NCBI RefSeq assembly: GCF_020740795.1
Contig: NC_067312.1
Coordinates: forward strand, 54,393,905 to 54,457,904
Length of the DNA stretch: 64,000 bases
Reading direction: 5' to 3'
Origin: Apus apus
Lineage: Eukaryota; Chordata; Aves; Apodiformes; Apodidae
In this document: in pieces, positions 1-11,932 of the stretch
Layout: every line of letters starts with the position of its first letter
Position numbering within the stretch: the first letter of the stretch is position 1
The notes under the pieces: model-generated
What the model was told of the DNA's origin: nothing
Databases searched by the model: none
The model's input: only the letters and a program-made list of their open reading frames with translations
Program-made: the position numbers and the translations under genes

Positions 1-290
1 GGCCAATCTCTTTAGTTGTGCCCTGTGACAGGATGAGGGGCAAAGGATGCAAACTAGAGCACAGGAAGTTCTACCTCAACATGAGGAAGAACTTCTTTAC
101 TGTAAGGGTTACAGAGCACTGTAACAGGCTCCCCAGAGATGTTGTGGAGTCTCCTTCTCTGGAGACTTCCAAGACTGATCTGGATGTGTTTCTCTGGGAC
201 ATGATTCTATAGTGGTCCTGCACTGGCAGGGGGGTTGGACTCAATGATCTCCAGAGGTTCCTTCCAACACCTAACATCCTGTGCTTCTGA
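1..290 (+). repeat. CR1 LINE 3' end fragment
   Basis: It shows the CR1 tail order: aacttctttact, cagagatgttgtggagtctcc, ggggggttggact, gatctccagaggttccttccaac. The left end is cut by the window. ORFs across it are remnants of no function. Confidence 0.9.
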
Positions 291-2579
291 GATCTTTTGA
301 GTAATAGAAGTTGTCTTCAAAGGCCATAGAAGAAACCAAACTGTGGTTAACTTCTTTCACATCCTGAGCTGGAGAGCAGACAATGAATATTTGTGTAGAA
401 ACTGCCAACTTGCTGTGCAAAGTATTGGCTGGGATATAATCTTAAAACTAGCCATAATAAAAGATCCTGTCAAAAGAGAAATGAATAAAAAAGGGCTGTA
501 TAGAGTTTCTAATACCAATGTCTCTTTGTCTATGACCTTTCCCATGTGGGTTGTTTTCATCATGTATGTGTCACCATTTTTCTGTCAGCACCCCACCTCT
601 AGCCTCCCTAGTGACTACATGTTAATTCTGTTTCCCCAAGGATGGCTGTGAAAGCCTTGATTTCTTAAACGGTTTTTGGGAACACTAAGTACACTTACAT
701 TACTTATAGCATAGCTGAAGCTGTTTCCCAAATTGTAGCTCTTCTGTAATAATTTTCCTTTGCCTTTTGTTCAAGGTGCATGGCAATTACTGTAATACTG
801 CTCATGTTAAATTGTGCCATAAACTCTCATCTAAGTCCAGGATTATATTTATTTTTTTTTAGATTTTGCTTACTTTAATGTTTCTAGTATAGTACAGAAA
901 TATTTTAAGCTTATGCCACCATAAGTATTACATCAAAAAAATCAACAGGTATCCTTTCTGAATATTAATTCCACTATCATTCATATATGCATATTCATAA
1001 AACCTTACTAATTCTATGGATTTTTTTTACAGAGATAGATATAGAGACTTACTTTCCTGATTAAAGTTGTTAACACTGTCCTGTAATATAACTCAATCCG
1101 TCCTGAGAACTATAAATAAGAGGCCCAGCATAACTGGCTGCAAGCATCACCACACAGAAAAAAAACGCAAGTGAAATTTCTTGGTATGCTTGCAAGACAG
1201 AAGCACTCTCCTGCAAAGCAGCAGAAAGTTTCTTTGGTAGTGGATATGTCAAATAGCACTGAAGTTTCTCTCACATGTTGAGCAGACACACATTTTGTCC
1301 ACCAAGAGCTCTGGATGCAGTGGAGTAAACTCTCTTCAAGAAAACAGGTGCACATACAGACATGCATATTCCTTTCTCTTTGCATCACCTTTGCTTCTTT
1401 AACAACTCACTGATGACATGGAAAACCAATCACAGGTTTGTTTTGGTGTGAAGAACCCAGCTTAAGAGGAAGAAAGACTTCCCTTTTTGGTGGCAACTTC
1501 AGCCTAAACAAGAAACTGCAGCAGTAGGTTACAACGTTGAAGCAGTGAAAGGAGAGCCAACTGCTGGCTCTCCTTTTTCAGGCTGCAGGTCTCCTCCCTC
1601 AGCAAAGAGTCTAACAGATGCCAGAGCCAGCACAAGGGAAGAAAAATCTTAGGATGATGCTGTGTCACCATGTTCACCTAACAGACTGATTCATAGCTTC
1701 ACATGGAGGAAGAAAAATGCGTGTTAAACCTTGGAGCTGAGGTCCTCATTAGCTGATATTGCTACCAAACTCAGCATCTCTAAAAGCCACCTCTCAATTC
1801 CCTTCCTAACCAGAAAAAAAAACCGGCCCTTATATGTGAAATAACATTACAGGCCTCTGCAACACTAATGTATAGCCCTATAAGGTGATTAAAAATGTCC
1901 TCACTTGCAGATTCAACTTTTAGCAGGTATGAAGAAAATATATGTAGAAACTTTAGCAGTTTACACCACAGACCTTCACATTTGCAGACAAGCCTAAGAA
2001 CATACATTTTATTCAAATAGAGAAGTGGTTCCAACAGAGAAAAACCAGAGCTGATACATACTGAAAGCAGAAAGACAGCTATGGGAAATACATAGAAACT
2101 GAGAGTTACCAAAAGGGAAAAGGCAGTCACTTACTTCAAACCAAGAAATAAAATAGCTGAGACATGCGCTTTCCTAAATACTCAGAGGACAACATATTTT
2201 TTGTAAGAAAACAAGACAGTAAATATGGTAGGATAATGGAAAGTTAGGAAAACTAGATGACATGCCAACTGACAGTAATGCACACTGGGAAAGCACACAG
2301 CCTATCTTTGTGTAGCTGCAGTTTTTGAAGCATTGCATTCAACAGTGATGCATTATTACAATTATGGTCACTTAAACAGTGGTTATACTTAGATAGCATG
2401 TCCTACAATTAACTATCTTCTGGTATTTTCTCATCACAAAAAAGAGGCATGACTCAGTGATATGTTTACTTCAGAGGTGAAGCTCACCAGAGACGCTTCT
2501 GCCTCTCTGTTCCTCCTGCTCATCACTCATGGCCCTCCCACACCCCTAGGCTCTGTTGTGCAGCTGTCTGGTGATTCAT

Positions 2580-2646
2580 AAATTATCTGGGTTAAGAATC
2601 AACCATTTCTTCCTATGAGAAGGTTGATTTGACAGCCAGATAATTT
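2580..2646. other. 67-nt imperfect hairpin
   Basis: Arms aaattatctgg...aatcaacc and ggttgatt...ccagataattt pair over 11 + 8 bp with a symmetric 6-nt internal loop and a 17-nt terminal loop. It is unexplained by any repeat seen here. Confidence 0.6.
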
Positions 2647-4375
2647 CAGAGGCAAGTCTGGTCTCCATATCTGTTTATGTGTTTACACTATGCCCCATCA
2701 CATCATAGTAGTGTCTGAGTGTTACATCGTTTGACAAGCCTTACATATGTTCCATTTCACCAGAATTAAGCCATTATATATATTATAAGCAACTCCAGTA
2801 ATGTCTGTGTGGTAATGCTCAGGTGGAGTGGTGGCCACCAATACAGATTGGCCTGTAAGGCACCTACACAATACAAACAATAAATTCTAACAAAAATAAC
2901 ATCAGCTCTTACTCGTATTTGCCACAAGAAAAAGAGGATGTGCATTCAAGTGCCCACTTTCTCAGTTTAAGGAAAAATAGGTCCCAGGGTTAGGGTAGGG
3001 TACAGGTGAACTAAGTTTGGGCTGCTGTTGAAATTATTGAGCTGCCCCGCTCCTCTCTCCCCTCTCCTGTGCTTGCTGATACTCTTTCATCACTATTTCT
3101 GCTTGTTGACCAGCCTGATAACAGAGATAAACTGACAGAAAACCAGCCCTACCAAATTAATCAGTGAATAGTTTTATCCTTATTCGGGTCCCTAAAACAA
3201 CTCTCTTCACCCACTGGCCCCCTGCAGTGGGTCCCAGCTGTTGTGCAGTGTTTACTGCTTACAATTATAACAGCAGTGCCCGTCTCAGATATCAAAAAGT
3301 GTCACCATTATCCTAGATGTGTGTAAACCAGAAAGTTTCAGGCTAATTTCGTTTAAACTGGTTAATTTGTTTGATCTATCTGGGTTTGCTAGCACTTGAT
3401 CTGAGGGTAACATCGTTAAAAGCAGCTATGTGATATGGAGGAAGTGTATTGCTGAATGACTTGGCACAAAGCTTCTGAGGATAGACAGGACAGAAACTGA
3501 ATTTCTCTAAGTTCAGAAAACTTACTCAGCAATTTCTGCTTTGAGCCTTCTGTTTGAGCATTTCTGCACTTCTTTTCTGCACATCTCAAGTCCTGGAGGA
3601 GATGAAGAACCTCTGGGTAAACATGTTTTTCAGTGATTAATTTGATTAATTGTTAAAAATTCATGCCTTACTTTCAGCCTGAATTTGATTCGTTTTGACT
3701 TCCAGCAAGTGGATCTTCTTGTACTGTTGGTCCCTTAACTCTGGTGTCTGTTCTATGTACCCATGGAAACAAAGCAGTTTTATAATATTGTTATTTCATT
3801 ATCAGTCTCAAATATCAATCAGTGACAATATCACCAGCAGACTTGCAATCTGCAATGATTTTTCTAAAGTTTGACTGGAAGTACAGCTGGTTTTAGACTT
3901 CTTTTACAGCTAGAAGATAATCTGTTGGATCATCTGAGCATGTGTCATCTAAGCAATACTCTTATAAAGTAAATGTGGCTTCACTGTGTGGTGAGAAGAG
4001 TGAAGAAAGGAGTCCAGGCTTGCAAGCCATGCAAGCCATCCTGGTTGACAGTAGTGCCTTCTCCATTAGAATATTATCTATCATGAGGACAACAGGGCAT
4101 ACCTATGGTGGCCTCCAAGTCTGTGAGTGAAGCTTTTTACTCACGGCATTAAATTTCCATGCACAAAACTCACCTTCTCAGCGTTCAAGCTGCAGAAGAT
4201 ATTTGTGACATTCAGTGAGAGAAACTCAGAAGAAAAAACAGAACGATAATGTAGAATGCCTCATTGTTTTAGGTTTAGGTATCAATGAGACTTTGCAAAT
4301 TATTTTGTCTTTAATGTCATGCAGATAAAGCAGATACAGAGACTTATGTAGACATACGATGTCTAACAATTTATC

Positions 4376-4381
4376 TAATAA

Positions 4382-4446
<65 letters not shown>
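4376..4446 (+). repeat. (AAT)n microsatellite
   Basis: About 70 bp of nearly perfect aat/taa repeat; it accounts for the poly-Ile ORF on the minus strand. Confidence 0.97.
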
Positions 4447-4447
<1 letters not shown>

Positions 4448-5449
4448 CACCTAATACAATGTGTTGAAAATTTCTTAGGAAGATAAATCTTGGAATACCT
4501 AACAAGCTTTCACATTAGTTATGACTTGGTTATGAAATAATCTTCACCATCTTAAAATAAAGTTTTGTGCTTGTAAGGCTTAATAAGGGTTGCCACAGTT
4601 TCTAAGATATTCCCAGGATTTAGTAACATAGGAAGCAGCTGTCCTGTGCAGCTGCACGCATGTGTATTCTCACAGCAGCCACGCTGAGCCTCCCTTTGTG
4701 TGCTGCTCACTGGCAGCAGCAGCTGGGATGACCCTCCTTGCAGGTGTTAAAACAGTGAGCCAGTTTCACTCTCTGAATTTTCCAAGCCATTAATCTCCAG
4801 CTGTCTTGGCTTAGTGGGACTGTTCTACCACCCCAGAACCTTACCACAGTCACCCGCAGGACTGTTTATAGTTCTTTGAGAGCAGGGAACAGGGGGAGTA
4901 CTCTACACAGCCATAGACATGGTATATATCCACAATCCATGACAGAACTTAACTAGCTAGTTCAGGTATACTGACAGTACACATACCCCACACAGCTGCT
5001 GACTTCCTCTCACAGGTGAAACACAGTGTCCTGACATGCTCTGTAAAATGCTCTTTGAGCTCCTCTTAAACTCCTTTTTGGACTCTTTTGGAAAGCCATG
5101 ATGCCAACATGCAGAGGGCCATTTGTGAGTGGGGGTCAAGAAATGACTGTCAACGTCTGCAAAGAAGGGACTTGGTGCAGAATAAGATCTATGACACTGT
5201 TACTTTAAGGTCTGTTCAACTGAAGAAGATATGCTGCCTTAGATACGGATGCTTTGCTTGACAGTCACGTTAATGTCTGCCTGAAATCCCAGCCTGAGAG
5301 TGTAAACACTCAGCCTGTAAGACCCAACAAGCTGCACAGAAGGATGATGACAAGTGTCCTTGCAAGGCTGCTTAAATATTTGAAAGATCCCAAACCACTG
5401 AAGAAAAGGAAGCCTATCTTCACTTATCTTCAAGAAAGATTGAAAGGAC

Positions 5450-6575
5450 ACACTGGGGAATCACAGGGCAGTCAACCTCACTGAGGCTGGAGCAAGTCCT
5501 CTTCAAGCACTTTTCTGGGCACATGAAGGAGGAGAAGAAGTGACTGTGGGCAGTCATCATGGACTGTTTAGGGGTAAATCATGCGTGACCAGCTGGGTGA
5601 CCTCTGTGGTAAAATTACTGGAACTGCAGATGAGAGGACAGTAATGGATGTCATTTACCTTGACTTTAGCAATGGTTACATCACTATCTCACCAATGCTC
5701 TTGTATCCAAGTTTAGATATTACAGCATGGGTGGGTAAACAACCAGATAAGTAAAGATCTGGTTGGATGATAGGCCTCAGAGACTGGCGGATAATGACCC
5801 ATATTCTGACTTGAGGTTGCCTGAATGAGGGTGGTAACAAGCAGAGTCTACAGGGGTCTGTACTGGACATGTCCTGTTTAAGATCTGTATCACTGACAAG
5901 GTGGATAAAGTGACAGGATGCAGTTTCATCAAGCTAGCAGGTGACACCAAGTTGCAAGGACCAGACAGTAATGCATGAGGGCAGGGCTGCCATCAAAAGG
6001 GACTTGGATAGGCAGGAGAAAGGGTCCCATAGGCCCCCCATGCTCTTGGGACAATCTGCAGCCCTGCCCCAGGTAGGCAGGGCCCTGGCAGCCCTGCCAA
6101 TGGGGCTTGGATAAGTGCTGTGAAGAAACTTCCGGGTCCTGGTAGGCAGCCAGCTGAGCAAGAGCCAGCCGTGTGTCTGATCAGCAACTGGGGCCAACAG
6201 CACCTGGAGCAGTGTGAGCACAACTCAGCTTTGCAGCAGAGATGGCTTTGAGGCACCTAACAACACCCCAGCACCTATGGGGAGTGGATGGAGAGAGCAG
6301 GGACAGGCTTTTCACAGACATGCCTGGCAGAAGGGTGAGAATTAACAGGCATAAGCTGAAGCTAAAGTGTTCAGGCTGGAAATAAGAAACAAGTAATTCC
6401 CCACAGGGACAGCCAGGCAGTGGAACAGGTTTCCCAGAGGGATAGTGTAATATCTGTCCTGGACAAAACTTTTTAGTATCCTGGTCTGACCTCGCAGATG
6501 ACCCTGCTTTGGGCAGGAGGTTGTTTTACTGTCCTCCCAAGGTTACTTCCAACGTGAATGACTCTCTGAATGCTT
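5450..6575 (+). repeat. Old, degraded CR1 LINE (RT region to 3' end)
   Basis: It has CR1 reverse-transcriptase-region remnants (cagtaatggatgtcatttaccttgacttt, ggtgacaccaagttgc), then the 3' region (agtggaacaggtttcccagagg) and the tail (ccaaggttacttccaac). It is heavily diverged with deletions. Confidence 0.75.
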
Positions 6576-8889
6576 TTATGTTGAGCAGTCTAAGACTTCT
6601 ATGTGAAAAAAATATACACTTGAGCCCAAAAATTCCTGTAAGGCTTTTCATCATCTGTGGTTGTCTTTGCCAATGTAGTGAGAGTGGAGTCACAACTGGA
6701 ATCATTCCTATAGATTTAATGTGATAGAAATGTCTTCGGGAGGCTTCTGACTGTGTTTCCTCATTATTACTTGTTGCTACATATTTAACTCTGCTGCAAT
6801 GTCAGAAAAAGCCTCCTTAGCCTTAGAGTCCTGCACAGCGATTCCTGTGGTGTTCTGTGTAGCATTCTGACTTTTCTGGTCATTTATTTTGGTGACTGTT
6901 CTTTCAAAGATGTATCATACATGCTTAGGTATAATGGATGGAAGTTTCATATATAGTGATTTCAGATTCGCTGATTATTTTTCTCTGTTTTGTCCATGAC
7001 ATTGTTAAAACCAAACTTTTCCTGATAGAGATGATGCCTCCTCAATATGAAAACAGCTCCCTGCCGGGCACATTCCCAAGACTAGGCAGAGTCCTGCTAA
7101 TTCCTGGTCAAAGGTTTTCAGTTGGGCTGCTCATGGATTGCAATGTCATTCAGCATGAATTACAGAAAAATCTGCATCCATACAAACAAAATTCTATTAA
7201 AATACTAGTAGGCATAATATATACATGCTAGCAAGCAAGAAGCCTATTATCTTTCACTAGTAATCCTATTTCCATTTCCTTTTACATCATTGTCTTTTAC
7301 CTAAACTGCAGATTCTTCTGGGTGGGTTCTTTCCTTTATCTGTTTATTTAAGTGACAATAAAATAATGCAGAACTAGTAAGAAAACCAGAGGTGGAACTT
7401 CTTGTCACCAAGTTTCACATAGATAAGTACTGAGTGGGAGTAGATTTTGGCAGGCCAAGGAAAAAACAGGTTGGCTTGTCTTTGCCCTGCATTGTGATAA
7501 ATCTCCCAGCCATGTAAAAATGCCATCTTAAGACACAGGATCTCAAGACCATTCTGTGAATGTGAACATCAGGTAAAAGGTGAGTACACAGGATAAATCA
7601 TAAGGAACTGAGTCAGCAACATGAAGAGTTTTGTAATGTGAAAAATATTTCTTCCAAACAGATCATACTGTGTAAATACTTAAGTATGCAATACTAAGTC
7701 TGACTGAGAAAAACCTGACTTGGTTAAAAGCACATTTGGAGCCCAGGGTTACTCTTTTATGAAGGCATGTGCCCAGTGCAGCACATGGTGCCCGGGTCTG
7801 CACTGGTGTCTCCTACCTACCATAATAAATGCCAGTCACAGTAAGGATGTTAATCTTAAGAAAAAAAAAAAAAAAGAGAGATAAATGGCTTGGTTAATGC
7901 TTGACAAAATCAATGAAACATCACATGAAGATGAGAGAATGGAGTAGCTGACTTATCTTTTAGGGTGATTTTTACCTTTGCCTTCTGTGATTTTAGTATC
8001 TCTAACATGAGCTGCAATCATGGACATAACTACTCACAGAAAACGACTGCCATAGCGAAGAAAGCATTTGCTGGTTTGTTTTTTCCCAACAGAAACAAAG
8101 ACTCTGCGTTCCCTGGCCAAAACTATGTTTGTAGTTAGCCTGAAAATAAGAACAGGAAAGAAATTGGAAGAGGAAGGGAAAAGGGAAGAGGCAGTGGAAA
8201 GGGAAGAGGAAGAGAAAGGGGGAAGGGCATGAAATAATGTTAAGTTAATACATAAAACATACAAGCTAAGTCGACATATACAAGCTAATATAAAGGGGAG
8301 AGTGTAATTATGTCAAATGGTGACTAAATCCTGGGGACAGTACAGCTGCCACAAATTTCAAGTCATTCTAAAACTGTGAATTTCTTCTTTGTTTCTGGCT
8401 GCTTGTTGAAAACTTTCTAAAGGGGATTATTTAGTTGCCTTAACCTTGCCCTTGTAGCTTTTAGGAAAGTGTTGAACATCCCAAAAGACATTTAGTGTGA
8501 TACGTATTTCAAGGGTGCACAAATCCATTCCAAAAAACAGAAAGAGTCTGTTGGCTCACTTTAATACCTGTCTTCTTATAAGAAAAACTTTAAAAAAAAA
8601 AAAAAATCAAGGTCTTTTCCTTCATGTAGACGTTATGCAGTCAATTGTTACAGTGCAAATGAAGATAAACCAAAGAAAAGTAAATTATGTTTTAAAACTG
8701 TTTGAAACTGTGACATTGTCCATTAATTTCAGTTTGTTTCACATTCTAACAAGGAAATTTCCTTGGCTGTTTGGTGTAAATAAATATCCAAGCTTTCACA
8801 TCTCAGTCTCATTCCTAAAAAGAAAGCAAACCACTGCCTCCAAATACTGCACTACAAAAACAGAGAGGCATGGGACACACCTTACTGAA
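6576..8889. other. Unique AT-rich flank
   Basis: No gene is supported. It holds poly-A runs at about 7,860-7,876 and 8,591 and a purine-only-like tract at about 8,143-8,232. Confidence 0.5.
8143..8232 (+). repeat. Long purine-rich (GA) tract
   Basis: About 90 bp almost entirely A and G (units such as ggaagaggaaggg), with few pyrimidines. Confidence 0.8.
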
Positions 8890-9890
8890 TAGAGCCTTGT
8901 GGTTTGGGCCCAACACGACAACAAAGGAACAGCCCTGTGGCCACTCACTCAACTTTCCCCCCCCACACACACTCTGGGATGAGGACAAAGCTCATGGGTT
9001 GAGACAAAGGACAAGGAGGGTTCTTCACCGATTAAGGTCCTGGGCAAAACAGACTCAGCTTGGGGAAAAAATAATAATTTAATTTCACACTGATCAAACA
9101 CACACAGGACACAAACAATACACAGAGCAGAGCTTGCATATGTTACCCCACCCCTCCCTTCTTCCCAGGCCCAAATCCCTTTGTTCCCGGTTTCTCTCCA
9201 TCCTTCCCCCCAGCGGCACAGGGGGACAGGGGATGGGGTTTAGAGTCAGTTCACAGGCTGGTGGTTCCTGCTGCTCCTTCCTCCTCAGGAAGAAGGATTC
9301 CTTACAGTCCTTCCCTGCTTCCCCATGGCGTCCCTCCCATGGCAGAGAGTCCTCCATGAACCTCTCCTTCATGACTCCTTCCCACGAGGTCCGGAGCTGC
9401 TCCAGCCTGGGCTTCCCACAGAGTCAGGGGCTGCTTCGGGAACAAAATCCCCTGGTGCCGGGGTCTTCCACAGCTGCATAATCAGAGTCCACAGGCAGCA
9501 AATCCTCTGGCCACAAAATCCAAGTCCACTGGCCAAGTTCACCCCTCCTGGCACCTTCAGGGAATGTTCCACCACGTTCCTCCACGTGTGCAGGGGGACA
9601 GCCTGACATCTCGCCATGGGTTGCAGGGAAACTTCTGCTTGGGCACCTTCCTCCCCTTCCTCTTCACCAACCACCAGCACCGCTCTGCTTCTCCAGCACC
9701 GCTCTTGGCTCACTCCTTCTCTGCTCACGTGTTATCTCAGTTCTTTCGTAGGTTAATCACTGAGGCACATCTGTTGTCCCTCTAATGGCTCCTTAGCTGG
9801 GTTTTTGGAGCAGGGGGAGCTTCTCAGCTTCTTACATGAGCCAGTCCTGGGGCCCTTCCCCTACTACCAAACAACCCAACAAACCAAACC
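8890..9890. mobile_element. GC-rich dispersed avian repeat, probably LTR/endogenous-retrovirus derived
   Basis: A sharp rise in GC and C-rich composition in AT-rich flank. Phrases such as actcagcttggggaaa...aatttaattt, cagcggcacagggggacagggg, tgctccagcctgggcttcccac and catgggttgcaggg recall a family often seen in bird genomes and transcripts. There is no intact gene, and overlapping ORFs on both strands are compositional. Ends and class are not certain; no terminal repeat pair was found. Confidence 0.5.
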
Positions 9891-11846
9891 AGAACAAGCC
9901 TGAAGTTTTTTTTCAATTTCCTTTCAAGTAGATAAACACATAAGGGGTGTAAACATATTAGAAACATCCCTACACAGTGTTTTACATTGCTTCTCTCTGC
10001 TTAAATTATGAAAATATAATTAAGGATTGTTAGGTTTGCTTCTCTGCATAGACATTTTTTTTTATGCTTTTGTTATTCAAGCGTTCTCTCCAATAGTAAT
10101 TCTCTGCTCTTGTCACCTTGCTCAGCAGATGGTAGGGAGAGGTGACTCAACTGAAACTTCAGCTGTCCTTCTTCTTAGGTCACACAACACACATCACAAA
10201 AACCTTCCCTTAGTTTTCCAAAGTAATGCAAAAGCTATAACCAATGTCACATTGGTTACATTGGAAACTTCTGACAGATCCTGTGAGTGAGACATCAAGA
10301 CCGTAACACAACACATCAACATTGCAGAAGAGACATGTGGCAAAGAGACTTTTAAGTACTTACTTACCCTCCCTGCAGTACTGATGGAGCACACAATTAC
10401 ACTCTGGAATTGCAACATGACTTGTATTATGCAAAGCACTTCTTGCATGACTGTATCATTCTTATTCCTGTATGTTACAAATCAGGAAGAAGTAACTTCC
10501 TACTTCCTATAAATGGAAGAAGCTTTCTCATTCAAATAACTTAATAATTTTATAATTTATGACTGTTGCATGGCACTGCAGGGAGACTAAACATGACACA
10601 GGGATGGATGCCAGGAAATGGATGTCAGAATGTGATTATTTGGCATGCTGTGAGGGTCCAGCTTTCTGATCTTGAGGTCAGGGAAAGGGTATTTGATTTC
10701 TAAACTTCCTCCATTGTGATCTTGACATTTTAGGCCTTTTTTGTGGGAAAAAAAAAAAAAGAAAAAAAAAAAAAAGAGGCGGTTGTATAAGCAGACCCTG
10801 AACAAGAGTTTGCAATATTAGTGGGAGTTACATATGGAGTGTACTAACTAAAGCTGCTCTTCCCTGATGACTTCTTGTCAACTGAAAAATAAGGCCAACA
10901 CTCAACTGATAGAACAGGTGTGTCCAGATGTGAAGAAGAAATGGGCTTAGGCAGTGCTACTCACACAGACCAGAAGGAGGGTAAACAAGAGGACATCATG
11001 AAGGTGCTTGAAACACAACAGTGTAGATATTACTCTCAGATAGATGGCACTCCCAACACAAAAGCGAGGCAAGATGACAGCCATAGCAGGGACTGAATCA
11101 TGTTGCCAGAATATCCCTATGAAGCAGAAGAAAATGCTTCTTGTCACTGTAAGCACAATCCAGTGGTACTGGGGACCCCAGACAAACTGCACAACCTTCT
11201 CCTGTCTGTGGGTACTGGTACAACAGGAATATTGTGATTTCACTGCAAAAAAATATCCTGGTGATCCTCAAACTCACTCACCCTAGGATTCTCACTATCT
11301 TTTTAGTAACCTTCACACAACTGTTGCTACATGTGAACTTTTTGCCACTGCTACATCTTTCAAAGATGTATTTCTTCACCTTCTCCATGAATCACATACA
11401 GGGTGATTACAGCCTATTCTGTGTATAAGCTGTTTCAGCTCTTTTGACAACCCTACGAATTTGCATCAGCTATCTTTTCCCTCTTTTCCATGTCACCAGT
11501 AGTTAACATGAAGTGTAATGTTTCAGCACGAAGCCAGGCAGCATCACTTCAATTAATTTCTGCAGTGAAGATAGGAAGGGAGAGTTCCAGCACAGAGCAG
11601 TACATAACTGTGGATGGTCTCAGTATCCCAACGTTTGCTTAAATACAGTCATGAACAAAAACTGACTCAATAATATTTTGCAATAATTATTTTTGATCCA
11701 TGATCCTGAAAGCATTTAGTAATGAAATAATTCATTCAAGCTCAGGCTTGGGGACAGTGATAAAAATTGACATCAGAAGTGAGAAGACAGCACTTAACAG
11801 ACAAAATAAATCATGTTGCGTATTTTTAGTTTGAGCAGCCTTATCT
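9891..11846. other. Flank without supported gene
   Basis: AT-rich sequence with a double poly-A stretch at about 10,748-10,776. It contains the weak minus-strand exon candidate at 10,965-11,242. Confidence 0.45.
10965..11242 (-). other. Candidate minus-strand exon of unknown identity
   Basis: Read on the minus strand, a strong acceptor (atatttttttgcag) is followed by a 92-codon open stretch and then TGT|gtgagt, a near-consensus donor. The peptide is hydrophobic (for example VLTVTRSIFFCFIGIFW and LLFTLLLVC). I do not recognise it and found no neighbouring exon that joins it. It may be chance or a decayed or non-coding exon. Confidence 0.15.
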
Positions 11847-11932
11847 AGTGAAAGATGTCCCTGTCCATGGCCAGGTGGTTGGATGATATTTAGAGGTTCC
11901 TTCCAACCCGAATCATTCTGTGATTTTATGGT
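11847..11932 (+). repeat. CR1 3' tail fragment
   Basis: ctagtgaaagatgtccctg, ggttggatgat and gttccttccaaccc, ending attctgtgatttt. Confidence 0.85.

Larger units (their letters stand above)
291..5449. other. Upstream flank without supported gene
   Basis: AT-rich unique sequence. It contains two hairpins (1,548-1,576 and 2,580-2,646) and the AAT microsatellite near 4.4 kb. Short hydrophobic minus-strand ORFs at 1.07-1.39 and 1.78-2.13 kb have no convincing splice context. Confidence 0.5.

Noticed and set aside
1070..1388. Two overlapping minus-strand ORFs with hydrophobic stretches
   Set aside because: Overlapping frames, no clear donor and no recognisable protein.
1780..2130. 116-codon hydrophobic minus-strand ORF
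   Set aside because: No acceptor or start context, and AT-rich sequence gives hydrophobic ORFs by chance. The donor-like gtaagt beside it belongs to the wrong side.
2988..3003. Telomere-like gggttagggtaggg
   Set aside because: Only about two units; too short for an interstitial telomere.
9094..9728. ORFs on both strands of the GC-rich block
   Set aside because: Mutually overlapping frames in a C-rich repeat; composition explains them.
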